Shown piece after piece: positions 12,348-13,463 of a stretch of DNA of 13,463 nucleotides. The stretch is from Rickettsiales bacterium. Its GTDB lineage: Bacteria; Pseudomonadota; Alphaproteobacteria; Rs-D84. A program made the position numbers and the translations under genes. The DNA lies in NCBI GenBank assembly GCA_031273075.1, contig JAISSM010000022.1, forward strand, positions 1 through 13,463, written 5' to 3'. The notes below the pieces were generated by a model. That model was not told the DNA's origin, did no database searches, and saw only the letters and a list, made by a program, of their open reading frames with translations. How positions within the stretch are numbered: the stretch's first letter is position 1; each line of letters begins with the position of its first letter.

Positions 12348-13463
12348 ATGAAACTTTCAGAAGATCTTATCAAAAAAATCAGCGCCGAGCGCTTAGAGCC
12401 CGACTGGATGCTTGATATTCGAGTTCGCGCCTTCAATAAATGGAAAAAAATGGCCGAGCCGCATTGGGCCGGCATAGATTACGAGCCCATAGATTACGAC
12501 AACCTTAACTATTTCAACAATCCGTCGAAAATCGACAACAATGATTTGGCCGCCGCGTATAAAAAAATGGGGATTCCGGAAAGCGAGCAAAAGGCGCTTC
12601 TCGGCATGGCGGTCGACACCGTTATCGACAGCAAGTCCGTGCACACCTCTTACACCGAAGAGTTAAACCGCCTTGGGATCATATTCCTTCCGTTTTCCGA
12701 GGCCGTGCAAAAGCATCCCGATCTTGTTCGGGAATATTTCGGGTCGAGTGTTCCGATCGACGACAACTTTTTCGCTGTGCTCAACACCGCCGTTTTCTCG
12801 GACGGGACTTTCGTCTATATTCCCGAAAACGTCAAGTGTCCCATAGATTTGGCCTCTTACTTCCGCATTGAAACGGCGCGAATCGGACAATTCGAACGGA
12901 CGCTTATAATCGCAGACAAAGGCGCGGAACTATCATACATGGAAGGATGCAGCGCCCCCAGGCGCCCGAATCACCAGCTTCACAGCGGGGTCGTCGAAGT
13001 GATCGTCAAAGACAGCGCGCGCGTGAAGTACGCGACCGTTCAGAACTGGGCCGACAATATTTACAACTTCGTGACAAAGCGCGCGAAAGTGGAATCAAAC
13101 GCAAAGATGTTTTGGACCCAGGTCGAAATCGGAAGCGCGAAGACGTGGAAGTATCCCTCTTCCGTGCTTTACGGCGAGGGCGCGTTCAGCGATTTTTACT
13201 CCCTTTCCATCACCAAGGGCGTTCAGCAGGCCGACACCGGAACAAGAATGATTCACATCGGGCCGAACACCAAATCCAACATCGTAAGTTTCGGCGTGGC
13301 GGACGGCGAGCCGGAGCAGACTTTCAGATCCATGGTTCGATTCCATAACCGCGGCGCCGTTTCCGCCTGCAAATGCGAAAGTAAGATCATCGGGAAAGGC
13401 GCGCGCGCGAACACCGTTCCCGTCTTTGTCGGAACAGAGGGGAATTTCACGCACGAGGCGACG
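12348..13463 (+). CDS. sufB: Fe-S cluster assembly scaffold SufB (5' part)
   Basis: SufB, in the SufBC2D complex, is the scaffold on which Fe-S clusters are built in the cytosol. The reading frame is open to the window end (372 codons), so the C-terminus is missing. Landmarks: PDWMLDIRVRAFNKW (18-32), KCPIDLASYFRI (163-174), MEGCSAPRRPNHQLHSGVVE (198-217), WTQVEIGSAKTWKYPS (256-271), QQADTGTRMIHIG (293-305), and THEAT at the edge. Against E. coli SufB, Cys201 matches C254 (sulfur entry), Cys343 matches C405, and His369/Glu370 match H433/E434. The Glu before that His is Thr. The N-terminus is about 50 residues shorter than the E. coli protein, starting directly at LSEDL. ATG 12348 is favoured by the promoter; an in-frame GTG at 12327 adds only seven residues. 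sufC and sufD are expected beyond the edge; no iscR or sufS lies upstream. Confidence 0.95.
   Translation, partial: MKLSEDLIKKISAERLEPDWMLDIRVRAFNKWKKMAEPHWAGIDYEPIDYDNLNYFNNPSKIDNNDLAAAYKKMGIPESEQKALLGMAVDTVIDSKSVHTSYTEELNRLGIIFLPFSEAVQKHPDLVREYFGSSVPIDDNFFAVLNTAVFSDGTFVYIPENVKCPIDLASYFRIETARIGQFERTLIIADKGAELSYMEGCSAPRRPNHQLHSGVVEVIVKDSARVKYATVQNWADNIYNFVTKRAKVESNAKMFWTQVEIGSAKTWKYPSSVLYGEGAFSDFYSLSITKGVQQADTGTRMIHIGPNTKSNIVSFGVADGEPEQTFRSMVRFHNRGAVSACKCESKIIGKGARANTVPVFVGTEGNFTHEAT

Noticed and set aside
1..13463. tRNA, rRNA or riboswitch
   Set aside because: No tRNA-like cloverleaf, rRNA core sequence or known aptamer consensus was noticed; the short gene-free gaps are explained by promoters and repeats.

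Overview
The window comes from a moderately GC-rich bacterium, most likely an uncultured alphaproteobacterium. Three things suggest this: a full-length proteobacterial-type GyrB (792 residues, with the TOPRIM-associated insert), an R64/Tcp-like type IVb pilus gene set, and short palindromic repeats of the 'acctggataccgcgg...ccgcgg-atgacaaa' style familiar from Rickettsiales and related genomes. Species-level placement cannot be made from sequence alone.

Layout. (1) 1-127: repeat hairpins downstream of gyrB. (2) 128-2506 (-): gyrB. (3) 2507-2747: divergent promoter region, including one copy of a ~80-base composite palindromic repeat. (4) 2748-3904 (+): a two-gene operon, a RusA-like Holliday junction resolvase followed by a HhH-GPD DNA glycosylase-like protein, overlapping by ATGA. 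(5) 3899-8570 (-): pilO-pilP-pilQ-pilR, the inner-membrane and ATPase half of a type IVb pilus or related secretion machine. (6) 8571-8949: a dense array of hairpin repeats. (7) 8950-9873 (+): an unrecognised two-TM protein gene. (8) 9870-12208 (-): pilL-pilN, the outer-membrane half (TcpQ-like protein and lipoprotein secretin). (9) 12209-12347: back-to-back promoters. (10) 12348-13463 (+): the 5' part of sufB, running off the window.

How the genes work together. PilN would form the outer-membrane channel, with PilL as its periplasmic partner. PilO and PilP would form the periplasmic/inner-membrane link, PilR the inner-membrane platform, and PilQ the assembly ATPase. No pilin, prepilin peptidase or lytic transglycosylase gene is in the window. 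In R64-type clusters pilN and pilO are nearly contiguous. Here they are separated by a repeat array and an opposite-strand gene, and each half has its own promoter.

The most interesting layer is the repeats. At least two families are present. Copies lie not only between genes but inside reading frames. A 43-base double-hairpin element sits in frame in the n-region of the PilP signal peptide, where it would be removed on export. Part of another repeat family lies in frame inside the glycosylase gene. This resembles the behaviour of Rickettsia palindromic elements. A second pattern is that every promoter I could pick out carries an extended -10 (TGn) motif, and two genes appear to be transcribed with almost no leader.
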